Origin: Novipirellula artificiosorum
Lineage (GTDB): Bacteria; Planctomycetota; Planctomycetia; Pirellulales; Pirellulaceae
Reading direction: 5' to 3'
Assembly: GCF_007860135.1 (NCBI RefSeq)
Contig: NZ_SJPV01000010.1
Coordinates: 267,510-331,509, forward strand
DNA: 64,000 nt
Shown here: in pieces, positions 42,669 through 52,486 of the stretch
Position numbering within the stretch: the stretch's first letter is position 1
Layout of the letters: every line of letters starts with the position of its first letter
Notes under the pieces: generated by a model
The model's database searches: none
What the model was told of the DNA's origin: nothing
The model's input: only the letters and a program-made list of their open reading frames with translations
Translations under genes and position numbers: made by a program

Positions 42669-44759
42669 TCATGTGTCCTCTTTTTGTACGGAGGTCAAAA
42701 TGACGGTCGATCGGTCTTGGACTCGATAGAAATCACATCCGGCAAGCGACTCGCCAGGACCAATATCATGCGGTGACGGCAAGTCGGTGTCGACGACTCG
42801 ATTCCATGGCTCAAACGCATCTGGAACGATGGGGATTTGAAACTCCATCGGCTCCCAAAAGGCATTGAAGATCAAATAAAACCATTTTTCCGGTCTCTCG
42901 ATCGTCAGCGCGACGCTGCGTGACTCGCTTCCCCAATCGGGCTTGCCCAATTCTGATCCGTGCCAACGAACTCGGGAACGCGTCAAGACATCGTTCAGAC
43001 TGATGTCCTGCTTCGATCGAAGGGGCAGATTCTTACGATACTTGATCAGACCTTTGACAAAGCGATGAAGCCCGGCCTGTTTTTTTAGCAGCGACCAATC
43101 CAACCAATTCCATTCGGTATCTTGGCAATACGAATTGTTATTGCCGTTTTGACTGCGTCTCATTTCGTCGCCCATCACGAGCATCGGAACACCAAAGGCA
43201 AGCAGATTGATGGTCAAGAAGTTCTTGATCTGCTTCGCCCGAAGCTTTTCAATTTGAGGATCCTCGGTCGGCCCCTCGACACCACAGTTCCAACTGTAGT
43301 TGGCGTTGCAGCCATCGCGGTTGTCCTCCAAGTTGGCTTCGTTGTGTTTAACATTGTAGGAAACCAAATCATTGAGCGTGAAACCATCATGAGAGGTCAC
43401 GAAGTTAATGCTCTGTTCGGGCTCACGATCCTGATGCTCGTAGAGATCGGGGCTTGCCAACAGCCGTTTTGAGAAGACTCCCGCATACCCAGCATCTGAT
43501 TTGACAAAGGATCGCACATCGTCACGGAATCGACCATTCCACTCTTTCCAGTGATCGCCAAAAAAGCTGCCTACTTGATACAAACCCGATGCATCCCAGG
43601 CTTCGGCAATGAGCTTCGTACCGCTCAGCACAGGATCGGTTTCGATATCCCACAAGATCGGCGGGCTTGCTTGAGGACAGCCATTCTCGTCTCGCGATAG
43701 AACGGAGGCGAGATCGAACCGGAATCCGTCGACATGCATCTCCTCGACCCAATAGCGCAGGCTGCTAAGAATCATCCGTCGCACGATCGCGTGATTGCCA
43801 TTGAGTGTATTCCCACAACCACTAAAGTTGGCATAGCGACTGCGATCGTGACGACTTGCAGGATTCCGATCCAAAATATAGTAGGCCGAGTTTTCCAATC
43901 CTTTGAAGCAAAAGGTCGGCCCATTCTCACCGCCTTCGGCGGTATGGTTGTAGACAACATCCAAGAGCACTTCGATGTTCGCACGATGAAGTGCCTTGAC
44001 CATGTCACGAAATTCATCAAGCAACTGCAATGGCGACTTGCTCGCCCCATAACCCGAATGCGGGGCAAAGAAGGATACCGGATTGTAGCCCCAATAATTC
44101 GTCAATCCTGCCGGTGCTTCCTGGGGGTCAAACTGGAAGACAGGTAACAACTCGACTGCCGTAATTCCCAAATCCTGTAAGTAGGGGATCTTCTCCACAA
44201 GCCCGCTGAAAGTTCCCCGCAGCTCCGGCAACACGTTTGCGCTCGGGTGTTTGGTAAACCCGCCCACATGCATCTCATAGATGATCGTCTTGTTGAAGGG
44301 ATGACGCAGAGGTAGATCACCTTCCCAATCGTACGTGCTCAGATCAGCAACAACGCTCTTCATGGCATACGGCGTGTTCTCACCTGGTTCAATGGCTGCT
44401 TCGCGTCGGTAGTCGTCAGGCACATCAACCACGCGACCATAGGGGTCTAAGAGAATCTTCGTTTTGTCAAAACGCAAGCCATGCGAGGGAAGAAAAGGAC
44501 CGTCAGCTCGATAGGCATACTTTTGGCCCGCTCGGACGCCTTCGACCAGGACGTGCCAATAATGAAACGTATGATTGCGGTCTTCATCGAGTTGAATCAC
44601 ACGCGTCGGTTTGGCATCATCGACTGAGTCAAACAGCAACAACTCCATGGATGTGCAGCTCTTGGAGTGAATGCTAAAGTTGACCCCGCTGGGCGTAATC
44701 GTGGCACCGAGCGGATAAGACGTTCCATTTCCAAGCGGGGACATCATGGATCTCCTCAT
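42669..44759 (-). CDS. glgX: Glycogen debranching enzyme (isoamylase type)
   Basis: The 696-residue protein has an N-terminal CBM48 domain (YPLGATITPSGVNFSIHSKS) and a GH13 isoamylase-like barrel with GFRFDLASVL (nucleophile D349), LIAEAWDASGLYQVG (acid/base E386) and TSHDGF (D458). NYWGYNPVSFFAPHSGYG and WNGRFRDDVRSFVKSD are typical of GlgX/TreX. It cleaves alpha-1,6 branches of glycogen limit dextrin in the cytoplasm. No other glycogen genes are adjacent, but a sugar phosphorylase and a nucleotide cyclase lie beside it. It converges on the TolC-like gene with an 11-bp gap. Confidence 0.92.
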   Translation of the reverse strand: MRRSMMSPLGNGTSYPLGATITPSGVNFSIHSKSCTSMELLLFDSVDDAKPTRVIQLDEDRNHTFHYWHVLVEGVRAGQKYAYRADGPFLPSHGLRFDKTKILLDPYGRVVDVPDDYRREAAIEPGENTPYAMKSVVADLSTYDWEGDLPLRHPFNKTIIYEMHVGGFTKHPSANVLPELRGTFSGLVEKIPYLQDLGITAVELLPVFQFDPQEAPAGLTNYWGYNPVSFFAPHSGYGASKSPLQLLDEFRDMVKALHRANIEVLLDVVYNHTAEGGENGPTFCFKGLENSAYYILDRNPASRHDRSRYANFSGCGNTLNGNHAIVRRMILSSLRYWVEEMHVDGFRFDLASVLSRDENGCPQASPPILWDIETDPVLSGTKLIAEAWDASGLYQVGSFFGDHWKEWNGRFRDDVRSFVKSDAGYAGVFSKRLLASPDLYEHQDREPEQSINFVTSHDGFTLNDLVSYNVKHNEANLEDNRDGCNANYSWNCGVEGPTEDPQIEKLRAKQIKNFLTINLLAFGVPMLVMGDEMRRSQNGNNNSYCQDTEWNWLDWSLLKKQAGLHRFVKGLIKYRKNLPLRSKQDISLNDVLTRSRVRWHGSELGKPDWGSESRSVALTIERPEKWFYLIFNAFWEPMEFQIPIVPDAFEPWNRVVDTDLPSPHDIGPGESLAGCDFYRVQDRSTVILTSVQKEDT

Positions 44760-44900
44760 GATGGCTCATGGTGAATTGTTCATCGCAATTCCATTCTAAC
44801 ACCCATTGCTGGGGCGTGGAGCCTTGCGTTGCGGTATACTGGCGATGCCTTTCCGACTGCAAATGGCAAACTGAATCCGATCGAGTGAAAGGACACGTTT

Positions 44901-46793
44901 GTGAAAACCATTGACATTGCCGTCCAATCCAATGAATTCAGCTCTCAGGTCCGCGATGTGAGCTTGCCGGTCGAACTGGGGCGACAAGCCACCGGCGAAG
45001 AGCTATTGACCGTACACGAACTTGGTGACAAGACGGTCCGGATCCCCGTCGCACCGATCGGTCTACTCTGGATTCCACGTCATGCATTACGATTAGAGGA
45101 AGATGACGAAGGTGGCCTGCGAGTGGTCAACATCCATGACCAATCGGTTATCCATGTTGGCGAAGAAAATGCTGTCCTGCGGCCGCGTGAATCGATCTCC
45201 ACTTCGGGACCGGTTAAGCTGAAACTTCCCCAAGAACTGATGCTGGTGATCAAGCCTCATCAGCCAGGTGCTACCGATTTCTCGCCAGCGAGTGACACGA
45301 CCTTGCGAACGATCGACGGAGATCGCTCTACATTTGCCATGGGCCATGACGCGGCCAGACTCGGTCAATTGTGCAGCGACACGAGTGAACAGGACGCAGG
45401 TGAGGTCGCGGTCAGCCTGGTTCGCCAAGCGTTAACAGTCGTTCAGAAAGCGGCTGGTTCGAACGAATTCTTTGAGGCCGCCGTTCGCGCCACCGCGACA
45501 ATGATCGAACTTGATTGTGCTTACGTGATCTTGCGAAGTCAAAACCGCTGGGTGGTACGTTCGACGTTCCGTGCTGATACCAATACAGCGATCAATTTCG
45601 ATAACAATAGCCATGCCGAGCCGTTACCTGTCGGTAGTTCCCGGCTCCTTGAAAATGTGCTTTATTCCAAAAAGACCGTCATCTTTGAACCCGATGGTTC
45701 CTTCGAGGCCGTGCGTGCTTCGATGATGATCCTGGACCGTGCCGTTGCTGCCCCCATGCTTGACGATACGGGCGATGTGATCGGAGTGGTCTATGGCGAC
45801 CGTAAGATTCATCCAACACATGCAAACGAACCGATCGGGGAATTGGAGGGAACGTTGTTGGAAGTGATGGCCAGTGCTGTCGCGTCCGGCTTAGCACGCC
45901 AACGCGAAGAGTCTCTTCGTGCCGCGATGACTCAATTCTTCTCTCCGGCGGTAACCGAATCTCTGCGCAAAGATGAGAATTTGTTGGCGGGACGCGATGC
46001 GGAAGTGACGGTGCTGTTCTGTGATATCCGCGGATTCAGTGCTGTCTCGGAGCGAATCGGTCCTGCCCGAACGATCGAATGGATCAACGATGTGTTGACC
46101 GAACTCAGTCAGTGCGTGATCCAGCATGATGGCGTACTCGTTGACTACATCGGCGATGAACTCATGGCGATGTGGGGGGCTCCTGCGGATCAACCGGATC
46201 ATGCGATCCGCGCATGTCGGGCTGCCGCCGATATGCTCCTACGCATCGATCCTTTACGTCAGAGATGGAATGAACTGACTCCGGAGGGATTTGGCTTGGG
46301 CATCGGCATCAACACTGGCATTGCCCAGGTAGGCAACACCGGTTCAAAGGTCAAATTCAAGTATGGACCGTTAGGAAACACCGTCAACATAGCCAGCCGT
46401 ATCCAGGGAATGACGAAAGCCTTCGGTGTGACCGCAATCATTGCCTCGTCGACTCAAACCGCGCTTGAGAAAGGGCTGTCAACCGCCAATCATTCTGTTT
46501 TCCATACCCGACGCCTTGCCGATGCCAGGCCCGTGGGGATCAAAAGCGTGATCACACTTTACGAATTCCATCCCAATGCCGCTCCGGTCTGGACGCAAAT
46601 GTGTGAACGTTACGAAAAGGCCCTCCATCATTACAACGAGAGCGACCTCACCGGTGCCGCCAAGGAACTTGCCTCGCTGGTCTATGATCACCCTGACGAC
46701 GCTCCGAGCGTGTTGTTACTCGGTCGAGTGGTGGAAGCGCTGACGCAGCACAAGTCGGTCGTCGATCCGGTGATGGTGTTCCACCAGAAATGA
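44901..46793 (+). CDS. Adenylate/guanylate cyclase with FHA-like and GAF domains
   Basis: The 630-residue soluble protein starts at a GTG with an AAAGGA site; no ATG gives a better start. Residues 1-115 look like a divergent FHA-type sandwich (LPVELGRQ...LLWIPRHALRL). Residues about 165-330 look like a GAF sensor domain. Residues about 365-560 are a class III cyclase: VTVLFCDIRGFSAVSERI with metal Asp D375, and VDYIGDELMAMWGAP with D415 and D419, then GINTGIAQVGNTGSKVKFKYGPLGNTVNIASR. It would make cAMP (or cGMP) in response to a GAF ligand. The specificity cannot be settled by eye. It diverges from glgX and converges on the sugar phosphorylase. Confidence 0.88.
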   Translation: MKTIDIAVQSNEFSSQVRDVSLPVELGRQATGEELLTVHELGDKTVRIPVAPIGLLWIPRHALRLEEDDEGGLRVVNIHDQSVIHVGEENAVLRPRESISTSGPVKLKLPQELMLVIKPHQPGATDFSPASDTTLRTIDGDRSTFAMGHDAARLGQLCSDTSEQDAGEVAVSLVRQALTVVQKAAGSNEFFEAAVRATATMIELDCAYVILRSQNRWVVRSTFRADTNTAINFDNNSHAEPLPVGSSRLLENVLYSKKTVIFEPDGSFEAVRASMMILDRAVAAPMLDDTGDVIGVVYGDRKIHPTHANEPIGELEGTLLEVMASAVASGLARQREESLRAAMTQFFSPAVTESLRKDENLLAGRDAEVTVLFCDIRGFSAVSERIGPARTIEWINDVLTELSQCVIQHDGVLVDYIGDELMAMWGAPADQPDHAIRACRAAADMLLRIDPLRQRWNELTPEGFGLGIGINTGIAQVGNTGSKVKFKYGPLGNTVNIASRIQGMTKAFGVTAIIASSTQTALEKGLSTANHSVFHTRRLADARPVGIKSVITLYEFHPNAAPVWTQMCERYEKALHHYNESDLTGAAKELASLVYDHPDDAPSVLLLGRVVEALTQHKSVVDPVMVFHQK

Positions 46794-46801
46794 ATCCGCA
46801 C

Positions 46802-48547
46802 TCACGCGATGCGACCGGCGATGCGAGGTGCATGGTTGGGATCGACGATCCAGCGTACTTGAAACGGACGTAAGGCGATTTCCCCGAGGGTGCGGAGCGT
46901 TTCTTCGGCCAGCACGTCGAACGCAGCCGTATAACCAATCACGGATGCGTCGATCGTCTTCGGTTGATCCGACAAATTTGCGATGACGGCAACCGTTTCA
47001 CCTGACGCCGATTTACGTAAAAATCCCAGCAAACCATCCACTGGCAGTTCAAGCACGGTTTGACTCGCATTGGGATGAAATGCAACCAGTGTCTTACGGA
47101 CGTTGAGCAACCGACGGTACCCGTCAAAAACACGCCGCTGTAGCGAGTCAACGTCTGCCAAAGCACCCTCTAGCTCATCGCGTCTGTACTTATGCCGGTT
47201 GATGCTTCGGTTTTGCCCAGATTGGCGAACGCCTTCTTCATCGTTCGGTGTCCCCACCAGGCTGTGGAAATAGACGGCTGGGACACCTTGCATCGCTAAC
47301 ATAATTGCTTGGGTCGCCAAGAATCGGCGAGAATGCTCTGCTGGCGAGACGCTGCGGCGGTCTGCAACCGCATCCAAATAGGTGATGTTCAACTCATAGG
47401 GAGCATCCGTTCCATCAGCATTGCGGCGCGTGTTGACACGACCACCTGCGTTGCGAACGACTTCAGCCAACGCTCTCACTCGCTCTGGCGCAACGAGGCC
47501 TTCGAGGGGACGAACTCCGATGCCATCGTGTGATGCAGTGAAGTTGAAGAACGTCGTGGTGGACGAGGGAGGCGAGAGTGTTTTTAGCCATTGTTGGAGT
47601 GCGCTCGTGTCACCGCTATGGATCGCGTCGAGCAACAACGGCGGCAAACTGAACTGGTACACCATGTGGGCTTCGTTGTCGCCACTGCCGAAGTAGCGAA
47701 TGTTCTCAACATGCGGCACATTGGTTTCAGTCAGCACCAAGGTCCCGGGCACAGCTTGATCCAGGACTGCACGCATCAAGCGAACCGCGGCGTGAGTTTG
47801 GGGGAGATGGATGCACGACGTGCCAACGATTTTCCAAAGGTAAGCAATTGCATCGAGTCGAATGATTCGGGCGCCCCGACGGCCATATTCGACCAAGGTT
47901 TCAAGCATTCGCAGCATCACATGGGGATTGGCATAATTCAAATCCACTTGGTCGGCACTAAAGGTTGTCCAAATGTGCTTCTCGCCCGTTGAGGATTCAA
48001 ACGGTGTCAGCAGCGGCAAGCTTCGCGGGCGAGTCACAGCGGACAAATCCATCGACGGATCTTGATCAATGAAGAAGCTCTCATAATCCGGATCGCCATT
48101 CAAATATCGTCTAAACCAAGCATGCGATTGCGAGCAGTGGTTCAAGACGAGGTCAAACATCAAATCAAACGACTCACCGATTCGTGCAATCTCATCCCAG
48201 TTACCCGAGTCTTGATCGACCTCCAAATAATCGACGACGGAAAATCCATCGTCACTCGTGTATGGAAAGAAGGGCAGCAAATGAACGCAGCGGATTTGGT
48301 CGTCAAGCTCATTTTCGATCAAGAAGGACCGTAACGTTTCAAGCGGGCATGCGTCGTCGCTGCGAATCTGATCCGCATAGCTGATCAACACGACATCTTG
48401 CTCGGACCACAGTGAGTTCGTACTCATCGTCTCGGAGGGGTTCGAATCGGCCGTAGTTTGCATCAGCGCCTCGATGCCTGATAACAGTTCACCAGGAACG
48501 TGACCATAAAGCTCGCGGAGCAGATCTTTGATGGTTTCAGTCGTCAT
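46802..48547 (-). CDS. GH13_18 sugar phosphorylase (sucrose or glucosylglycerate phosphorylase type)
   Basis: The 581-residue protein has the GH13 subfamily 18 fold. Strand motifs are FDLVLNHCSQSHAWF, RLDAIAYLWK (nucleophile D232), VLTETNVPH (acid/base E274) and TASHDGIG (D341); the end is a beta domain. These enzymes use phosphate to cleave an alpha-glucoside, giving glucose-1-phosphate. Sequence style and the neighbouring glycosyltransferases favour glucosylglycerate over sucrose, but this is not proven. It lies 4 bp after a glycosyltransferase gene, so it is the end of that operon, and converges on the cyclase gene. Confidence 0.85.
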   Translation of the reverse strand: MTTETIKDLLRELYGHVPGELLSGIEALMQTTADSNPSETMSTNSLWSEQDVVLISYADQIRSDDACPLETLRSFLIENELDDQIRCVHLLPFFPYTSDDGFSVVDYLEVDQDSGNWDEIARIGESFDLMFDLVLNHCSQSHAWFRRYLNGDPDYESFFIDQDPSMDLSAVTRPRSLPLLTPFESSTGEKHIWTTFSADQVDLNYANPHVMLRMLETLVEYGRRGARIIRLDAIAYLWKIVGTSCIHLPQTHAAVRLMRAVLDQAVPGTLVLTETNVPHVENIRYFGSGDNEAHMVYQFSLPPLLLDAIHSGDTSALQQWLKTLSPPSSTTTFFNFTASHDGIGVRPLEGLVAPERVRALAEVVRNAGGRVNTRRNADGTDAPYELNITYLDAVADRRSVSPAEHSRRFLATQAIMLAMQGVPAVYFHSLVGTPNDEEGVRQSGQNRSINRHKYRRDELEGALADVDSLQRRVFDGYRRLLNVRKTLVAFHPNASQTVLELPVDGLLGFLRKSASGETVAVIANLSDQPKTIDASVIGYTAAFDVLAEETLRTLGEIALRPFQVRWIVDPNHAPRIAGRIA

Positions 48548-48551
48548 GGGG

Positions 48552-49817
48552 CTATAGATTGTCTTGTCCTGTAAAATTGGTGACCAAGGCTCGCAGTTTT
48601 CGTCTCAGAACGCTGTAGCTGAAGAAGGCTTTGCCAATCTCGTAGTTGAAATCCACCATCTCTTCACGATAGATCGGGTCGTCAATGATGCGGCGAACCT
48701 TGGCGACAACTTCACGCGTTAGGTAGCCATCCATGGCAATCACCTTGGCGCCTTTGGGTTCGATGTCAGCAACGTAGATCGAGTAACGGTTGACCAGAAC
48801 GGGTTTGCGAAAGTAAAACGCTTCAAGTAGCGCGTTGCCGAACCCTTCGTACAAACTGGGGTAGGTGATGAAGTCAGCCTGTGAATAGGCATCTGCGAGC
48901 GTGTAGACCTGTTTGCCATCTTCGTTGGTGCATCGTTTATCGTCCACGATCTTGTCACAAAGGATGAGGTCAACGCCCTGGTGTTCGGCCATGTCATTGA
49001 GCATCGCCAAATACTCATTTCCTTCGTCGCCGCTGGCATGGGAAATGACGAGTTTGCAACGATCATCATTCAACGAAGCAACCAAAGAGATTGCGTGTTC
49101 AATTCCTTTTCGCGGCACCACCCGCGTCGGTTGTAGGAACAGGATGTCATCGTCCGCCAAGCCAATATCCGCGCGAAATCCCTTGGCGTAGTCATCGATC
49201 TCGCTCGGTTCTGTCTCAAAGTCGAGGACGTTGGGGACCAAGATTGAAGAAACGCCACGGCGATGAGCAAGATCTTCTTGGGCAAACGAATTGATGGTCA
49301 CACTTTGGATTTGTGGCAATGCGGGTGGGAAGGCCATCGACAACAAATCGGTTACCGCCGACACGCTGAATCGGTCCCGTTCCCAATAAAAATCATGGTG
49401 GTGGGCGATTGTGGGAAATCCCGTTTCTGCGATGAATGAAGTCAAGGCGACACCGAGTGGAATGTTCATCGGAATGCAGAGTGCATTTTGCACGATCAGC
49501 AGATCGATATCAAATCGACGCGTGAACTCATACAGCGTCCCCTTCAGATAGTCGGCTAGAGCGTAAATCCGCTGCGTCACGTCGGGTGTTCGGGTTCGGA
49601 TCCCAAACGCGCGGCGGTTGATCCATTCGATATCGGGGTGTCCAAAGTAGGCATGGGGAACGACCATCGAAATAGCAGGGTCGCGATCACTTAGTCCCGA
49701 GTACCAATGGCTGACGTGGCGATGGTCCCAGAGCACCTGGGCCCATTTCGCACTCTCCAACGAAACGCCGTCGGTACCGGAAAAGCGTGTCCCAACAAAT
49801 CCAATCTGAACGCCCAT
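48552..49817 (-). CDS. GT4-family glycosyltransferase
   Basis: The protein has 421 residues from the ATG at 49817; a TTG three codons upstream is also in frame. It has the GT-B fold of family 4: the N-terminal GFVGTRFSGTDGVSLESAKWA donor-side loop, the central LQPTRVVPRKGIEHAISLV and the C-terminal donor-site text FITYPSLYEGFGNALLEAFYFRKPVLV with the EX7E motif. The opening and total length remind me of the glycosyltransferase used for mannosylglucosylglycerate in Petrotoga, so an osmolyte role is possible; this is inference from memory. It is followed after 4 bp by the GH13 phosphorylase. Confidence 0.82.
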   Translation of the reverse strand: MGVQIGFVGTRFSGTDGVSLESAKWAQVLWDHRHVSHWYSGLSDRDPAISMVVPHAYFGHPDIEWINRRAFGIRTRTPDVTQRIYALADYLKGTLYEFTRRFDIDLLIVQNALCIPMNIPLGVALTSFIAETGFPTIAHHHDFYWERDRFSVSAVTDLLSMAFPPALPQIQSVTINSFAQEDLAHRRGVSSILVPNVLDFETEPSEIDDYAKGFRADIGLADDDILFLQPTRVVPRKGIEHAISLVASLNDDRCKLVISHASGDEGNEYLAMLNDMAEHQGVDLILCDKIVDDKRCTNEDGKQVYTLADAYSQADFITYPSLYEGFGNALLEAFYFRKPVLVNRYSIYVADIEPKGAKVIAMDGYLTREVVAKVRRIIDDPIYREEMVDFNYEIGKAFFSYSVLRRKLRALVTNFTGQDNL

Positions 49818-50006
49818 CGATGTCAATCAGTCCTGTGTGAGCCGGCAAAATGTGTATCTTTTGAATTTCCGTCGTGCGGTACAACCGAAAGCGAAGCGGT
49901 CTACCGCTCGAAAAACGTCCGCCCGCTCCCGTGAGTCGCTGGAATCGAGTCGTGATCACATTCCTTTTCAGCGACAACGGATGTAAACCTCTCTGCGACT
50001 CCTGAG

Positions 50007-50909
50007 CTACAGACAATCTAACAACTGTTGCAGATCCGTCAGCACCAGGTCTGCTTGAAGGGATTGACACCTCGTGTCGTCGGTTCGAGTCCGACAACTT
50101 CGCTTGTCACCGACAAACCATGCCGTTTTCAAACCTGCGGCGGACGCGGCGTAAACGTCGTTGAGCATGTCATTGCCGACGTAGATGGCCTGATTCGGCG
50201 ATACTCCACATCGATCGAGATTTTGGACCAGATGGTCGAAAAGCATCGGATCGGGTTTCGCACGCAAGAACCGGTTCGAGAATAGACACAGATTCAAGTC
50301 GAATCCAGCTTCATCAAGCGACATTCCCAAAAGATCTTCGACCAACCAGGGTGTGAACACTTGCGCGTTCGAGACGATTCCCAACCTCTTGCCGCGTTGG
50401 TGGAGTCCAGGCAGCAATTTCGCAGCGCCCGGCATGGGCCAAGTCGGATTGGCTCGCGCCTCGTACTCGGCCGCGAACCGTAACACACGTCGTGGTTGCA
50501 GCGTCTCTTCAGGCTCTCCAAACCGCAGTAGCGTCCTCCGCCAAATGTCCAAAATATCGACTTCCGGTTTCACACACGACTCGCTTTCCCGCTGCTGGTT
50601 CGTTTCTTGGATCAATCGCCGCATGCAGGCAATGATCTCTTCAGCCGGACGGTTCAGGGCCATGCCCACCGCTGAAAACGCAGAGGCTGGATCGTTTTGA
50701 TTTTGAATCGCAGGATGCGATGACTCAACCGAGGTCCCGATGTCACCGCTGCCACTGATCACGAGTGTCCCATAAACGTCAAAAATGACCGATCGGATTT
50801 CGGGCATTGGTCGCAGTTTGGCTGCGATGGACGTGGGAATCGGTTGCAAGGGATGACGTTGCGAGATCATGGCATCCATCGCACGATCCGTATCGCCAAA
50901 TGAGGTCAT
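50007..50909 (-). CDS. HAD-superfamily hydrolase
   Basis: The protein has 300 residues from the ATG at 50909, which overlaps the stop of the upstream glycosyltransferase as TGATG; a TTG further upstream is unlikely. HAD motifs are DVYGTL (I), VSNA (II), AKPDP (III) and GNDMLND (IV). The second Asp of motif I is Tyr, as in dehalogenase-type members, while most sugar phosphatases have DxD. The first 40 residues precede the catalytic core and lack known motifs. Coupling to two glycosyltransferases suggests a phosphatase for a phosphorylated glycoside, but the motif I residue makes the reaction uncertain. A 189-bp gap without features separates it from the next gene. Confidence 0.82.
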   Translation of the reverse strand: MTSFGDTDRAMDAMISQRHPLQPIPTSIAAKLRPMPEIRSVIFDVYGTLVISGSGDIGTSVESSHPAIQNQNDPASAFSAVGMALNRPAEEIIACMRRLIQETNQQRESESCVKPEVDILDIWRRTLLRFGEPEETLQPRRVLRFAAEYEARANPTWPMPGAAKLLPGLHQRGKRLGIVSNAQVFTPWLVEDLLGMSLDEAGFDLNLCLFSNRFLRAKPDPMLFDHLVQNLDRCGVSPNQAIYVGNDMLNDVYAASAAGLKTAWFVGDKRSCRTRTDDTRCQSLQADLVLTDLQQLLDCL

Positions 50910-52447
50910 CAAATCACTTCCGTACGGCAAGGAAAAAAGGGACGAGCGGCCGAGACGAGATCGAGTGCCACACCGGCAGAGCGGGGTGGCTTGACGAGAG
51001 TGTCGACGCGGGCATTTAGCAGGGAAAAATAGATTGATTGCAATTGCCGGGATTGCTTTTCCGTGCTGTAGCGGTTTTCGATCGTCACTCGATTTTGTCG
51101 GATCGTTTCCGGTGCCAATGGGGTCTTGAGTCGATCGGCGATCCCGAATGACCGTTCTTTCACGGCCGTTTCGAATCCCGGGTCCGATGCCATTCGCTGC
51201 AAGACATCCGTTTGGCGATCTGGCGTTAACGAGGCAAAATCAATCTCGCCGCTGGAAGGATCAAAGCTAGGAAAATCGGGACGGAAGGCTTCCGGCAGCG
51301 ATTTCCAGGCGGCATGAAACGCTTCTCGGGATGTGACGATCGATTCACGCAACCATTGTTCGTCAGCCGGGATCGGAATCGAAGCGTATTGCCCAGGCAA
51401 CTGAACACCGGAGGCAACAAAATCGCGGGTGACGGTCGGCAAATCTCTCGCGACCACGCCTCGATCAGCAAGCCAAGGCTCGAGCATCGCCATACCAAAG
51501 CCCTCGGCAACACTGGTGGAGAGGACTCCGCTTGATGCCGCTAAATTCTCCATGAAAGAAACTTCGCGATGATGGCCGCAATCGAAAACCGCTCGCGGTG
51601 CAAGTGCTTGGCCGACGCTGCGCCAACGTTCGTAGGACCGCTTCTCGATTGGTGTCTCAGGACACAACGTGATGCCAGCGATGTCATCGCCAGGTAGAAA
51701 ACGGCTCAACAGGAGGAATTCACCGACGTTCTTGCGCCGGATCCCACGCACCGGATAAAGCCACCATTGGGCGGAGTCAGCCAGTCCGAATGCCGCAGCA
51801 ACTTTTTGTCTTGACGTGGCGCTGTCGGGCACCCCTTCGGCAAAGTGAACACAATTGGGGAGGCAATGAACCCGGGCATCGTCAATTCCCAGCCCTGTGA
51901 TCACCGACCGATCGGCATGACTGAGAGTCGCATAGTGGATGGAATCCGTTGAAGGATACAGATAGTCGTCAATGTCGCTCTGCGTGGTCGCGCCGATGGA
52001 TCGGATAAGATGCAAGTAATTCTCGGGCCGATTGTCCTCCGCGTAGTCGTGGATTTGAAGCAAAAGGCGCCAACCAAGCTTAGCCAAACGACGGATCGCT
52101 CCCGGAGCGGCCGTGTTCTTGCCGAGACCGTGATTGTGCCAGTGCAAAACGGTTTCATCACGATCGATTCCGGCGGCAGCAAACTGGTCCACTAACTCCG
52201 TGGCCATTGACTCCGCACGAAGCTCCGCGGGTTGATTGGCAGATTCTGCGGAATCGTAATCAAAGTCCTTCAGCAGAATCGGAGTGATGCGATCGGCGGT
52301 CTTTTTCGAAATTCCCGATACTCGGGGCCCCGATACCAAGAAAACCCGGTGGGCACCGCCAAGCTGAACGATCGCCTGCACGTGATTCTCGATGACCTGC
52401 GTTACGCCTCCACGCTGCATATGACAGTGTAGAATCACGATATTCAA
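50909..52447 (-). CDS. Glycosyltransferase (GT-B fold), first gene of osmolyte-like operon
   Basis: The 512-residue protein begins at a TTG at 52447 supported by an AAAGGAG site 6 bases upstream and by the family-like opening NIVILHCHMQRGGVTQVIENH; the next ATG would cut that strand. The donor domain is recognisable (YPVRGIRRKNVGEFLLL, then LSTSVAEGFGMAMLEPWLADRGVVARDLP). The last 150 residues extend past the usual domain with helix-rich text. Donor and acceptor are unknown. It sits 39 bp after DUF1499 and overlaps the HAD gene. Confidence 0.78.
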   Translation of the reverse strand: MNIVILHCHMQRGGVTQVIENHVQAIVQLGGAHRVFLVSGPRVSGISKKTADRITPILLKDFDYDSAESANQPAELRAESMATELVDQFAAAGIDRDETVLHWHNHGLGKNTAAPGAIRRLAKLGWRLLLQIHDYAEDNRPENYLHLIRSIGATTQSDIDDYLYPSTDSIHYATLSHADRSVITGLGIDDARVHCLPNCVHFAEGVPDSATSRQKVAAAFGLADSAQWWLYPVRGIRRKNVGEFLLLSRFLPGDDIAGITLCPETPIEKRSYERWRSVGQALAPRAVFDCGHHREVSFMENLAASSGVLSTSVAEGFGMAMLEPWLADRGVVARDLPTVTRDFVASGVQLPGQYASIPIPADEQWLRESIVTSREAFHAAWKSLPEAFRPDFPSFDPSSGEIDFASLTPDRQTDVLQRMASDPGFETAVKERSFGIADRLKTPLAPETIRQNRVTIENRYSTEKQSRQLQSIYFSLLNARVDTLVKPPRSAGVALDLVSAARPFFPCRTEVI

Positions 52448-52486
52448 TTCCAGCTCCTTTCGATTCTGGGGGACAACCAGCCCTCA

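Noticed and set aside
50079..50095. tRNA T-arm-like sequence GTCGG-TTCGAGT-CCGAC
   Set aside because: No anticodon arm, D-arm or acceptor pairing is found at the needed distances, and the segment codes for the HAD protein on the other strand.
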